From: Rhodoferax saidenbachensis
Lineage (GTDB): Bacteria; Pseudomonadota; Gammaproteobacteria; Burkholderiales; Burkholderiaceae_C
Reading direction: 5' to 3'
DNA length: 64,000 bases
Assembly (NCBI RefSeq): GCF_001955715.1
Contig: NZ_CP019239.1
Location: forward strand, 992,001-1,056,000
In this document: in pieces, positions 9,093 to 18,900 of the stretch
How positions within the stretch are numbered: the first letter of the stretch is position 1
Layout of the letters: each line of letters begins with the position of its first letter
The notes under the pieces: model-generated
Seen by the model: only the letters and a program-made list of their open reading frames with translations
What the model was told of the DNA's origin: nothing
Databases searched by the model: none
Made by a program: the position numbers and the translations under genes

Positions 9093-10118
9093 ATGACAGA
9101 AAAAACAAGTGTTCTCCTTACCGGTGGCGCCGGGTATATCGGCAGCCATACCTATGTCGCGTTGGTACAGGCGGGCTACCAGCCCGTGATCCTCGACGAT
9201 TTTTCCAACAGCGATCCTGCGGTTCTGGCGCGTTTGCAGCGCATCACGGGTCAACCGGTGCCGCACCACCGTGGCAATGTGGCGGATGCGGGGCTGGTGC
9301 AAGCGCTGCTGGAGCAGCACAAGATTCAGGCGGTGATCCATTTCGCGGGCTTCAAGGCGGTCGGCGAGAGCGTGGCACAACCGCTTAAATACTTCGAGAA
9401 CAACCTGGGTGGAATGGTCGGGTTGCTGCAGGCCATGGACGCGGCCGGTTGCCGTACGTTGGTGTTTTCCAGCAGCGCTACCGTCTATGGTGACCCGGCT
9501 TCCGTGCCCATCACCGAAGACTTCCCGCGCAGCCATACCAATCCCTACGGGCAGACCAAACTGGTCTGTGAAGACATGCTCACGGCCATGCGGGTAGCCA
9601 ACCCAGCTTGGCACATGGGCGTATTGCGTTACTTCAATCCGGTAGGGGCGCATCCGAGCGGACTGATTGGTGAAGACCCCGCAGGTCCGCCCAACAATCT
9701 GATGCCCTACGTGGCCCAGGTGGCCGTTGGCAAACGCCCCTTCTTACAGGTGTTTGGCAACGACTACGCCACACCGGACGGCACCGGCGTGCGCGACTAC
9801 ATCCACGTGCAGGACCTGGCGCAGGCGCATGTCGCAGCCGTACAAACGCTGTTGCAAAAGGGAGAGAGCTTTACTGTCAATGTGGGCACTGGCCGTGGGT
9901 ACAGCGTGCTGGAAGTGGTGCACGCATTTGAGCAGGCCAGTGGTAAACCGGTGCCTTACCAGTTCGTCCCACGCCGCTCGGGGGATGTGGCGCAGTGTTA
10001 TGCCAATGCCGCATTGGCCCAAAGCCTGCTGGGCTGGACCGCCAGCGAAACCCTGGCGTCCATGTGTGCGGACGCGTGGCGCTGGCAAAGCAGCAACCCG
10101 GACGGTTACCGCAGCTAG
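9093..10118 (+). CDS. galE: UDP-glucose/UDP-N-acetylglucosamine 4-epimerase
   Basis: A 341-residue extended short-chain dehydrogenase of the GalE family. GGAGYIGS (residues 11-18) binds NAD, SSSATVYG (126-133) supplies the catalytic Ser/Thr, and PYGQTK holds Tyr152 and Lys156. In the C-terminal RRSGDVAQCYANA segment the gatekeeper position, Tyr299 in E. coli GalE, is Cys302, as in human GALE, which accepts N-acetylated sugars. Pel polymer is rich in GalNAc and in some pseudomonads a UDP-GlcNAc epimerase, PelX, is linked to pel. A role in supplying UDP-GalNAc is therefore a reasonable inference. The start at 9093 avoids overlap with the upstream cyclase. Confidence 0.88.
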   Translation: MTEKTSVLLTGGAGYIGSHTYVALVQAGYQPVILDDFSNSDPAVLARLQRITGQPVPHHRGNVADAGLVQALLEQHKIQAVIHFAGFKAVGESVAQPLKYFENNLGGMVGLLQAMDAAGCRTLVFSSSATVYGDPASVPITEDFPRSHTNPYGQTKLVCEDMLTAMRVANPAWHMGVLRYFNPVGAHPSGLIGEDPAGPPNNLMPYVAQVAVGKRPFLQVFGNDYATPDGTGVRDYIHVQDLAQAHVAAVQTLLQKGESFTVNVGTGRGYSVLEVVHAFEQASGKPVPYQFVPRRSGDVAQCYANAALAQSLLGWTASETLASMCADAWRWQSSNPDGYRS

Positions 10119-10128
10119 TCTCTTTGCC

Positions 10129-11502
10129 TCACTGGAGCATGAAGGTTTCGTACTCCAGTACTTCCAGCTTGCGGTTCAGTATCCAGATGCCCGTCAGCAC
10201 GGTGACCAGCATGGCCATGGCGAAGCCGTAGCCGAACCAGGCGGCACCCAACTGCAGTGAGATGGCCGTGAAGACGATGTTGGTGATGGGCAGCATGGCG
10301 GTGAGCAGCACGACCGAACGCCGCTGGTCCAGGTAGAACAGAATGTTCAGAATGCCGAGCAACACCACCTGCAGGGCCGCCCCCACCACATCCACGTACA
10401 GCAACGGCAAATACAGGGTGGAGATACCCAATGACTCCAGCAACACGCCACCCAGCGCAAAGGTGATCAGCACGGCGATGGTCTGTATTTTGGCGATATC
10501 GAACAGGCCGCGCTGCACGTGGTAGACCATGTGGTTGCGCATGCGTTCAATGAAGTCCAGCGTGGCGCCCTCGCGCACGGCGTCGTAGAACTTGACGTAG
10601 TACTCGACAAAATCGGTCTCGATGCGGACCAGAAAAATGGCCATGCCGGGGATGACCGACAGGTAGGAGAGAAAAATCGGAAAGTCGTAGATCACTGAGG
10701 CATTCAGCGGCCCAATGACCTGTTGGCCCGTGCTGGGGAAGTACCAGAACATCAACTTGTCGACCCAGGCGCCCAGATTGAACAGCAGGCCCGCCACCAT
10801 GAGGCTGTGGTACATGGCGCCGGGTTTCCAGATGTCGAAGGCAATGAAGCGGTCTGAGTGGTAATTGCGGTAAATCAGCCAGATCATGCCCATCAGCAGC
10901 AGGTAGTGGCCCAACACAAATCCCAGCAGCAGGCCTTCCATGCCCAGGGTGCTTCTGAATAGCAGCGCCAGCACCAGCGTGGCGCTGTAGCCCAGGAAGA
11001 AGATCAGCACAATCGCACGGTAGTGCTTCATGCCGGTCAGAAACACGGTGGCAATCCAGATCGCGGACATCACACCCAACCCCATGACAAACAGCAGGCG
11101 GTACAACACGGTTTGCTCTGGGAACAAAAACGCCACGCAGGGCAGCGCCAGGATCATGCTCAGGCCCATGGCCAGCAGGATCAATCCGTTGAAGTTGGGC
11201 AGGATGGACGCTTCGTCCTTGGCGAAGGTGCGGTCCGCGACAAAGCGGGTAAACGACAACTGCACCAGGCCGGTGGAAATCAGCGAAATCAGGAAAAGGT
11301 AGGTCACCGTCACCTGAAACTGCGAGATGGCGACCTTGGGGGACACCACGCCCACGCTCAGCAAGCCGATCAGCATGATGCCGATGATGGACAGCACCCA
11401 GGGGCCCGAGCTGATGATGCCCGCAAAGGCATAGGCCTGCAGCAGACCGGAGTAGGTTTGTTTGCGCAGCAGCTTGCGCAGCTCGAAGCCTATGCCTGCC
11501 AT
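10129..11502 (-). CDS. pelG: Pel polysaccharide inner-membrane transporter PelG
   Basis: A 457-residue polytopic membrane protein with about 12 predicted helices, beginning MAGIGFELRKLLRKQTYSGL, the conserved PelG N-terminus. PelG belongs to the Wzx-like MOP exporter group and works with PelD, PelE and PelF in polymer synthesis and passage across the inner membrane. It is the last gene of the operon and overlaps pelF by 13 bp. It converges with the epimerase gene, leaving only 10 bp between stop codons, with no obvious terminator hairpin there. Confidence 0.93.
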   Translation of the reverse strand: MAGIGFELRKLLRKQTYSGLLQAYAFAGIISSGPWVLSIIGIMLIGLLSVGVVSPKVAISQFQVTVTYLFLISLISTGLVQLSFTRFVADRTFAKDEASILPNFNGLILLAMGLSMILALPCVAFLFPEQTVLYRLLFVMGLGVMSAIWIATVFLTGMKHYRAIVLIFFLGYSATLVLALLFRSTLGMEGLLLGFVLGHYLLLMGMIWLIYRNYHSDRFIAFDIWKPGAMYHSLMVAGLLFNLGAWVDKLMFWYFPSTGQQVIGPLNASVIYDFPIFLSYLSVIPGMAIFLVRIETDFVEYYVKFYDAVREGATLDFIERMRNHMVYHVQRGLFDIAKIQTIAVLITFALGGVLLESLGISTLYLPLLYVDVVGAALQVVLLGILNILFYLDQRRSVVLLTAMLPITNIVFTAISLQLGAAWFGYGFAMAMLVTVLTGIWILNRKLEVLEYETFMLQ

Positions 11503-13040
11503 GCGAAGTTCTTGCTGTACAGCGCCTGGTAGCGGTCAAACATCAGGCGCTGCGAGTAGTATTTTTCGACGCGTTGAATGGCGGACGCGCGTGCGCGTTG
11601 CCATTCGACAGGGTCGCCCAGCAACTCAATGGCCGCCTGCGCCAGCGCCTGTGGGTCTGCGATGCGCACGATGCGTCCGGAGGCACCCAGGGCTTCGTCT
11701 TCGCCAGGCAGGCCAAACACCAGTTGCCTGCATGACCCGACATCGGTACTGAGGGTCGGCACACCAGCGGCGTAACCTTCCAGAATCACCAGCGGCAGGG
11801 CCTCACTGATGGAGCTCAGAACCACCAGCCCGACCTTGGGCAGGAGTTCGGTGAGTTTCTGGAAACCGAGAAACTTCACGGTGTTCTCCAACCCCAATTG
11901 GGTCACCAGCTCGCGGCATTCCCGCGCGTATTCGGGGGACTCGTCTTCCGGCCCGGCGATCCAGGCCTCGGCCTGTGGCAAATGCGTTGCCACGATGCGC
12001 ATGGCACGGATGTAGGTCTTGATGTCCTTGATGGGAACAACACGGCCGATCAGGCACATGATGGGAGGCGGCCCATCCGGCCAGTCTGCGCGCAGGGCGG
12101 CAAACTTTTCTACATCAATACCGTTGGCAATATTGGACGTTCGTTCCGGTGGCGCACCGTCGGTCAATTGGCGTTGGCGATTCGCCTCGTAAAGCGCCAC
12201 GATGTCGTTGGAGGCCTGGTAGGTGACATAACCCAGGTGTTCAAAAAAGCGGATCCAGAGCTGGCGGAAATAACTGACCCGTGAAGGATCGCGTTCAAAT
12301 ACGCTGCGGTTGTCCTTGATCCACTGTGCCTGGTACAGGTCAATCTTGCGCTCTTTCACATAGATGCCATGTTCGCTGAGCATGAAGGGGCGCTGGTTGC
12401 GGTGCTTGAGCAGCACACCCAGGATGCCTGCATACCCGGTGGACACCGCGTGGTAAATGCGCGCCGGCGGAGCCTTGACGGCCACCTCGCGCAAGCGCCA
12501 GAAGGGCGTGTGGATGGTGCGTATGGTCCAGAAGTAGTCGACAAAGGAAGGGTCAGTACTGCGGCGACGGTAACTCTTCTTGATGAAGTCCCACGCTCCT
12601 TCGCTGTAGAGGAACATGTCGTGGCCGATCTTGCCGTCAGGCCCCGCCTCGTCCATCATGCCGGCGAACATATGGGCGCAGTTCGGGTGCTTCAGGTCGT
12701 TCTCAAACAGGTCGTGCATCTGCTCCACCATGGCCATGGTTTCGGCGGGCGCCTTGACCGGAACGATGGGAGGATTTTCCTGGTCGTCAAAGAGGTAGGC
12801 GGTTTCCAGATGCACCAGGTTGCTGGGCAGGGTGTAGCGCAGCTTGCCGTAATCCTGCTTGCGGCTGCCCAGAAAAATGGCGCCGAAACGGATCTCGGGA
12901 AAGCCCTGGATGATCTGGTGCACCCAACTGGACACCCCGCCTGAAACGAAGGGGAAGGTGCCTTCCAGCAAGAGCATGACATCGACGCTGTCCGCCTTGG
13001 GGAATTGGATTTCAGATGTGGGGGAGGTATCGGCGGTCAC
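11490..13040 (-). CDS. pelF: Pel polysaccharide glycosyltransferase PelF
   Basis: A 516-residue GT-B fold glycosyltransferase of family GT4. The N-terminal LLEGTFPFVSGGVSSWVHQI stretch is characteristic of PelF. The C-terminal donor-binding half has ICLIGRVVPIKDIKTYIRAM and the E-x7-E type motif SISEALPLVILEGYAAGVPTL (split across residues near 415-440). It is a cytoplasmic enzyme that uses UDP-activated N-acetylhexosamine. It overlaps pelE by 29 bp and pelG by 13 bp, indicating translational coupling. Confidence 0.93.
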   Translation of the reverse strand: MTADTSPTSEIQFPKADSVDVMLLLEGTFPFVSGGVSSWVHQIIQGFPEIRFGAIFLGSRKQDYGKLRYTLPSNLVHLETAYLFDDQENPPIVPVKAPAETMAMVEQMHDLFENDLKHPNCAHMFAGMMDEAGPDGKIGHDMFLYSEGAWDFIKKSYRRRSTDPSFVDYFWTIRTIHTPFWRLREVAVKAPPARIYHAVSTGYAGILGVLLKHRNQRPFMLSEHGIYVKERKIDLYQAQWIKDNRSVFERDPSRVSYFRQLWIRFFEHLGYVTYQASNDIVALYEANRQRQLTDGAPPERTSNIANGIDVEKFAALRADWPDGPPPIMCLIGRVVPIKDIKTYIRAMRIVATHLPQAEAWIAGPEDESPEYARECRELVTQLGLENTVKFLGFQKLTELLPKVGLVVLSSISEALPLVILEGYAAGVPTLSTDVGSCRQLVFGLPGEDEALGASGRIVRIADPQALAQAAIELLGDPVEWQRARASAIQRVEKYYSQRLMFDRYQALYSKNFAWQA

Positions 13041-14052
13041 TGAAGTTGCTTACCTTGTCGCGTCCGGTCCAGAAGTCGGCGATGGCGCGTGTCCGCGATG
13101 CCACATTGAGTTCTGCCAGTTGTTCCATGAATTGTTTCACAAGCGCAAAATCGCGCCGCTTGAAGGCCATCTCGGCCAGATAGGGCAAGGCAGAGGTTAG
13201 GGGTTGCCCCAGCACAATGGCCTCTTCCAAAGCCTTTTGCGCATTTTCGATATCACCCTGTGCCAGCAGAATGCGCCCGTGCAGGAAGGTCAGGCCGGAG
13301 TCGGTGGGCACATCAACCTGCAATGCGGCATCCACATAGCCGCGTGCTTGTCCCAGGATGTGCTTGCGTAGTTCGCCCTGGGCCAGGGAGGCATAGATCA
13401 ACTCCCAGTGCAGCTCGGCAAGGTGCCGCAGGCAGGCATAACGCTGCTCGGGGGTGAGATCGTGTTCCAGATGGTCGCGTTCGCGCTGGATGTGGGTGTT
13501 GAGCTTTTTCTCTTCCGCATCCAGCATGCCAAAGGCAACCAGGCGCACGTCATCGGTGCTGTCACCCAGCAGGTCTTCCAGGATAGGGTTGGCAACGCGG
13601 TTGGGCACGGCTTGCAGGGTCATCAGGGACTGCATGCGCACATCACCAGGCACGTTTTTCCCCAGGCGCGAACGAATGGCCCCCTGGCCGCTGCGATTGA
13701 CTTCCTTGGACTGCACATCGTATTCCGGCAGGTTCACCGACACCGGAACCGCATGGCGAACGGAAGAGGATTCACGCCGCAGGGTCGTGCGGATGATCAG
13801 CAGCATGCCGACGGCACCGACCACGGGCGCGATAAAAGCAAAGGTGAACAGCAGCAGCCAGACCATGGTGCGCGGCTCCTGAAAACGTTTGGGCTGCAGA
13901 ACATAGGTGCCGCTGGCCACGATGGCACTGGCCAGAACGTGCAGGGTCAGAACACTGATGAAGGCGTAGATGCTGTTGATATGCATCAACGGGCTCCAGA
14001 ACAAGCCCAGCTCTACCAGCACGGCGCTCCAGGCCCAGTACAGGACGTTCAT
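13012..14052 (-). CDS. pelE: Pel polysaccharide inner-membrane protein PelE
   Basis: A 346-residue protein with N-terminal membrane helices at about residues 5-25, 30-50 and 65-88, followed by a soluble helical region with TPR-like repeats to the C-terminus. This layout, together with its place between pelD and pelF, identifies PelE, a partner of PelD in the synthase complex. It overlaps pelD by 4 bp (ATGA) and pelF by 29 bp. No catalytic motif is visible. Confidence 0.9.
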   Translation of the reverse strand: MNVLYWAWSAVLVELGLFWSPLMHINSIYAFISVLTLHVLASAIVASGTYVLQPKRFQEPRTMVWLLLFTFAFIAPVVGAVGMLLIIRTTLRRESSSVRHAVPVSVNLPEYDVQSKEVNRSGQGAIRSRLGKNVPGDVRMQSLMTLQAVPNRVANPILEDLLGDSTDDVRLVAFGMLDAEEKKLNTHIQRERDHLEHDLTPEQRYACLRHLAELHWELIYASLAQGELRKHILGQARGYVDAALQVDVPTDSGLTFLHGRILLAQGDIENAQKALEEAIVLGQPLTSALPYLAEMAFKRRDFALVKQFMEQLAELNVASRTRAIADFWTGRDKVSNFSDRRYLPHI

Positions 14053-15404
14053 GCCTTGACTGTCTCCAGTAGCACGTCCAATGGATTTTCCTTGTCGAAA
14101 TCGATGGTGCGTACATGCACGTCCAGCGAATCAAAACCACCATGGAAGCGGGTGTGCAGCCAGGAATCAATGCGGTGGATGAACCCTTCCTTGGCCGATG
14201 GAGACGCAAACGGCATCAGCACGGCAATGGCGGGTTTGTCGTGTATGCGGGTTTGCCAGTACAGGTCCAGGCCACGTTTGATACGCAGAAACTCGGCAGG
14301 AATTTCATCGCGCAAGGGGCCGTCAAAAGTCATGAGCACGATATGGCTGGAAATGCCGACCTTGTCCTGCATCATCAACATGCGCACCAGTTCTTCGGCG
14401 AACAGGGCGGGCATAGAGGGCATCTGCTGCTGGATCTCACGCACCCGGGGGGCATTGCGAATGTTGTCGGCGTAGTAGGCCAGGATGACTGACATCATCT
14501 GCAGGTTCTCGACATTCAGCGAGAAGAAGGGCATGCGTGTGACGGCGAGCACGCCGATCAAGGTGTCATTGCCCGAAATCAGCGGTGCGACCACCAACTG
14601 GTTGGTCTTGCGTTCCAGGCTCAGATCGCGGCTGGCAATGTGGGACAGGCTGAGCTCGTCCATGGACAGGCGCAGGAGCTCGTCATCCGGTTCCAGCAGC
14701 GCGGGCTCTCCGATATGGGCGATTTGTGCGCCCAGAACCGGGTCTGTAGTGCCTGCATTCACCACATAAAGCGCTGCAGATTCGATGTTGACGTACTGCG
14801 ATAACAGTTGCAGCAAGCCCTGGGCGGCAGGCATGGCCGGTGTGGAACCATCGGCAGCAATCACCATGGCGCGCAGGCGGGCCAGGGCGTCGCGCAGGGA
14901 GCCCGGCCGTGCCAGCATTTCCTGCTCCAGGCGGTCATGGGACAGGTTAAGCAACAAATGCCGCTTGGTCAGGCGCGACAAACGTTCGGTCACATAGAGG
15001 TAGGTTTCCTCCATGCGCGCGTTGCGGTCACGCCAGACATCGCTGAATTCTCCGCACAGCAACACCAGCACGCCTGCGCCAAAGAAGAACTGGGAGGAAA
15101 AGTTCTCGACCACCAGCCCCATGCGATCGGCCACCAGCCAGTTGATGAGGATGGGAATACTGCCCAGCAAGCCTGGCAAGACACCGTAGCGCAGGGAGAT
15201 CAACACTGGCGCAAACCAGAACCAGGGGAACTGGCTTTGCGACAACATGGGGTCTTTGGGGCTGGTGATCCAGCCTACCGCAATGACCAGCAGCGGGATG
15301 ATGAAGATTTCCAGCCATTGCGCCCGTGCGGTGATCTGCTCTGGCGCCAGCGCTTCAGCCCTGGCTTGGCGCTGTAGCAGCCGTGGCCATCGAAATCGGG
15401 GCAT
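14049..15404 (-). CDS. pelD: Cyclic di-GMP receptor PelD
   Basis: A 451-residue protein. About four membrane helices lie within residues 30-115, followed by a short coiled stretch, a GAF domain (about 180-320) and a C-terminal degenerate GGDEF domain that lacks the active-site signature. An RGLD tetrad near residue 385 fits the RxxD inhibitory-site motif through which P. aeruginosa PelD binds cyclic di-GMP. It would activate polymer synthesis after binding the messenger, possibly that made by the neighbouring cyclase. The gap to pelC is 7 bp and the overlap with pelE is 4 bp. Confidence 0.92.
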   Translation of the reverse strand: MPRFRWPRLLQRQARAEALAPEQITARAQWLEIFIIPLLVIAVGWITSPKDPMLSQSQFPWFWFAPVLISLRYGVLPGLLGSIPILINWLVADRMGLVVENFSSQFFFGAGVLVLLCGEFSDVWRDRNARMEETYLYVTERLSRLTKRHLLLNLSHDRLEQEMLARPGSLRDALARLRAMVIAADGSTPAMPAAQGLLQLLSQYVNIESAALYVVNAGTTDPVLGAQIAHIGEPALLEPDDELLRLSMDELSLSHIASRDLSLERKTNQLVVAPLISGNDTLIGVLAVTRMPFFSLNVENLQMMSVILAYYADNIRNAPRVREIQQQMPSMPALFAEELVRMLMMQDKVGISSHIVLMTFDGPLRDEIPAEFLRIKRGLDLYWQTRIHDKPAIAVLMPFASPSAKEGFIHRIDSWLHTRFHGGFDSLDVHVRTIDFDKENPLDVLLETVKA

Positions 15405-15411
15405 GCTGCGG

Positions 15412-15972
15412 TTACGGACGGGGTTTACCGGAAACCAGTGGCAGGCTGTCCAGCGCGTCGGTCAAAACGGTTTGGGCCACTGCCGACAATGCTTGACGGC
15501 TCCAGCCGCTCTTGGCACTGGAGGCACTCCACACGGTCTGGCCGGTGGACAGGTCTACCACCTTGAGCGTCACGCCCACGGCAGGCTCTCCGTCGATGCC
15601 CACCTTGTAACGCCACTCTTCCACGCTGCCGGATACGGCGTAACGCACACCCTGGGCGCGGGCCCATTCACGTGCCTCGTCGCTGACCTTGCGCTCGGAA
15701 GGTTCAAACAGGCTGTCACGCGACAGGGTTGCCGGATAGAGCAGCATGTTTTGAATGCCGCGGCGACGTAGCAGATGCTCCAGCATGGACTCGGCCGACA
15801 GGGCCGCTTGTGGCGTGTCGGTATTGTTGGACAGGGGCAGCAGGGCCCAGCGCGCCTGGGTGTCCAGCGTTTCGCGTTCTGCGGTGGATTGGATGGCGGT
15901 GGAGCAGCCCACCAGAATCAGAGCAATACATCCCAGCAGGAAAAGTCGGAGTCGGGTCATGGTCGCAATCAT
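15412..15972 (-). CDS. pelC: Outer-membrane lipoprotein PelC
   Basis: A 186-residue lipoprotein. The signal peptide ends in the lipobox LVGC, with Cys at about residue 23. The mature part has the ALLPLSNNTDTPQA and VSGSVEEWRYKVG segments typical of PelC, which forms a dodecameric periplasmic ring beneath the PelB porin. The start overlaps the pelB stop by one base (TAATG). An in-frame ATG four codons later (15960) would still leave a normal lipoprotein signal. Confidence 0.9.
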   Translation of the reverse strand: MIATMTRLRLFLLGCIALILVGCSTAIQSTAERETLDTQARWALLPLSNNTDTPQAALSAESMLEHLLRRRGIQNMLLYPATLSRDSLFEPSERKVSDEAREWARAQGVRYAVSGSVEEWRYKVGIDGEPAVGVTLKVVDLSTGQTVWSASSAKSGWSRQALSAVAQTVLTDALDSLPLVSGKPRP

Positions 15973-18900
15973 TAAAAGTAGTGTCGATATCGCAATGTCA
16001 GTGTGCGTGTGGGGCCTTCGACGGTGGTCAGACCATCGCTGTTTTGTAACTCCACGGCCACGTGGTCTTCTCCTGTGACGGAGCCCACCATGCCCACTGT
16101 TCCGGTGTAGCCGCTACCTGTGCGGCTATTGTCGCGCAAACACATGTCAAAGTACGGGCGCCAGGCCCGGCTGTACACGGTCTGCAGGTTTTGTCCTGCC
16201 AGGTTTTCTCCCATGCTGAAACACAGCCCCCAGGACGTGCTGCTTTCGGGCAAAAAGTACGTGGTGGGGTCGATCGTCCCGTTGTTGATGGCGGCCTGCA
16301 GGTCCGCGGGCAAACGCGCCAATGACTCTGCGCTGATGCCGCCATTGCGCGAAAAGTCCTGTTGGGTCAGCACCGCGCGCAAGCGCCAGTCGGGGTATTC
16401 GGTGCGGATGCGGTAACCCGCTTCCAGGTCCAGCAATTGCCCGCTACCCAGGTAGTCTCCGAACTGGGTGTAGTACTGGCTCAAACGTGGGGAGGCACGC
16501 AGGTAGTGCCGTTTGCCAAGCGTGTAGCCCAGGCTGCCGTGAATGCTGTGCTCATACCCGGCCACTTGCATGGGCAGGCTCAGGCCAGAGTCCGCGCGGT
16601 AATCCAGACCGGTATCGAGGTTGATGCGCTCGCCCCAGCGGAAGGTCTGGGTTGCCTGCAAGCCCATGTAACTTTGCAGCTCATTGCGGTGAAAAAGTGC
16701 CAGACTGCCCTGGTCACGCGTGCCTTGCCACTGGATTTCCAGGCGTTCCAGTTGGTCCGAACCCGGTGCCAGGGTTTGCAGGTTGGTGTCCGTGCTGGAC
16801 TGCTGCATTCGGGACCATCCGGCAAGCAGATGCAACTGAGGGCGCACTACAAACCGGGCTTCGCCGTACAGGCCTTGCCGGTCCAGCGTGCCCAGCATGT
16901 CCTTGCGGGCCATCAGTTGCAGATAGGGGGCGTTACCGGGAGCGTGCTGGCGGAAGCGGTCGTGCAGGGGCTCATCGTTCTCCTGCTGGGCCATGCCTTT
17001 GAAAGCAATATCCAGTGCCTGCGGCGTGTGGCCCAACGCATAGGCTGTGTCATAACGGTTGTAGATGGGCATGGCGTCGCTCTTGCGATCCAGCAAGCGA
17101 CTCATCGTGGCCGTATCGCCCAACTGCAAGGCCACCTGGGACTCTCCCCAGAGCGGGGCGGCCTGCTCGGCTTGCCGGGCGTAGCGTTGCCACATCCAGT
17201 AACGTGCATTGGCGAACTGTTCTTGTGTGATGGCCCAGCCCAGCACCAGCGTACTGGTCTCTTCGTCGCTTTGCTCACTGGGCAGGCCCCGCATCTTTTG
17301 CACCATCTGGCGGACCTGCTGCATGGCGGGGTCTCCCGGGCGGTTTTGCAGCGACAGTCTGACAGCCGTCAATAGTTCGGCGGGGCTTGCACCCTTTGGA
17401 ACGGCATCCGGCGAGGGGTACTTCTGCTTGAGCAGCAGCCAGGCGTGGCGGCGAATGCGCGCTGCCATGCCCGCCTGCTGCAACTGTTCCAGCGTATCTG
17501 CATAGTTCAGCAGCAACAAAGGGGCTTGTGGCGTGCGTTGCACTTCTTTGCCATACCAGTGCAAGGCTTCCTTGTTGCGCCCCAAGGTCTGGTTGCCTGC
17601 GGCAAAGGCCATCCAGTACGCAGAATCTTTGCTTGCAGTGGCTGCATGTTGCCGCAGCAGAGTGTTCAACACCGGGTGGCGACCTTCGTCGATCAGGAAC
17701 CACAAGGCCGACAACACGGCGTCCTTGTCGCCAGGAGCGATCTGCATCGCACGTGCGAGGTCAGACCACGCCAGGTCGGGTTGTTTGCCCCGCTGGTAGT
17801 ACTGCGCGCGTAGCAGCAGGAAACGTGGCTCCTGCTGCGCTTGCTTCAGTGCTTCACCTTGCAACGCCTTGTAGATGCGGGTCTGTGTCTGGATATCTCC
17901 CGCAGCGGTATAAATTTCCAGTGCCAGTGTCAGTTGGTCCACGGCGCCAAAGCGGCGCCACGCTTCCAGCGCCAGGCCGGCTGCTTCCAGTGGCATTTTC
18001 TGTCGCACCAGAAATATCAACCGGGACCAGTCGGCCACCGTGGCCTGTGGGGTTTTTACATAACGCGTGTAAGCCTCTTGTGCAGCATCATTGCTGCGTG
18101 TTTCCCAGGCAATTTGTCCCAACATACGCCAATACTCGGCCGCATCCGCAGGTACCTGCGATGCATAGGTTTGCATCAGGGTTTGTGCGTCGCCCATGCG
18201 ATCCATGCGGACCAGATGGGTCACTGCACGCAGCACAGTCGCGAGGGAAAACGGCGCAAGCTCGGCTCTTTGCAGGTACAGGTTCAGCGCGCGGGTGTCG
18301 TCACCGGCGTTGTCCGCCAGTCGCGCCGCGTAGTCCAGTAAAGAGATGTCCTGGTGGCGCCGGTACTGCGCTTCAAAAAAAGTGGAACCTTCGGCGGGCT
18401 GGGACAACTCCTCGAACAAATGAAACACTTCCTGCCACTGCGCGGTGGTCAGGGGTTGGCGTACGGCCAGTTCCTTCCAGACCTGCAGTGCAACGGAGGG
18501 GTCTTCCATATAAGGCGACAAACGCAAGACGTTTGCGAGGACATCGGGCGTACGGTTACCTTGCAGAAACAAGGCACGCCATTGTGTTGCAGCCACATCC
18601 GGGTGCTGTGTCCACTCGGCAACCTGGGCCAGTTTGCGGCGCCAGCTTGGGTCTTGCGGAAGTTTGGCAACGGCCTGCTGTGCAATGCGGTAGGCGCGTT
18701 GCAGGTCTCCAGTGCTCAGCAGCACGTCATAGGCGAGTGCAAAGTCATCCGGATTGAAGGTGCGCAAGCGGTCACTGATATCCGTTGCTGTCGTCGGTGA
18801 TAACGGTGCCTTCTTCTCGGGGGCAGGGTTCACCAATGCGGGTTGTGCAGGCACCGGCGCCACAGCCATGGTCTCGGTCGCCTTGCCTGTGTTGGCGTCA

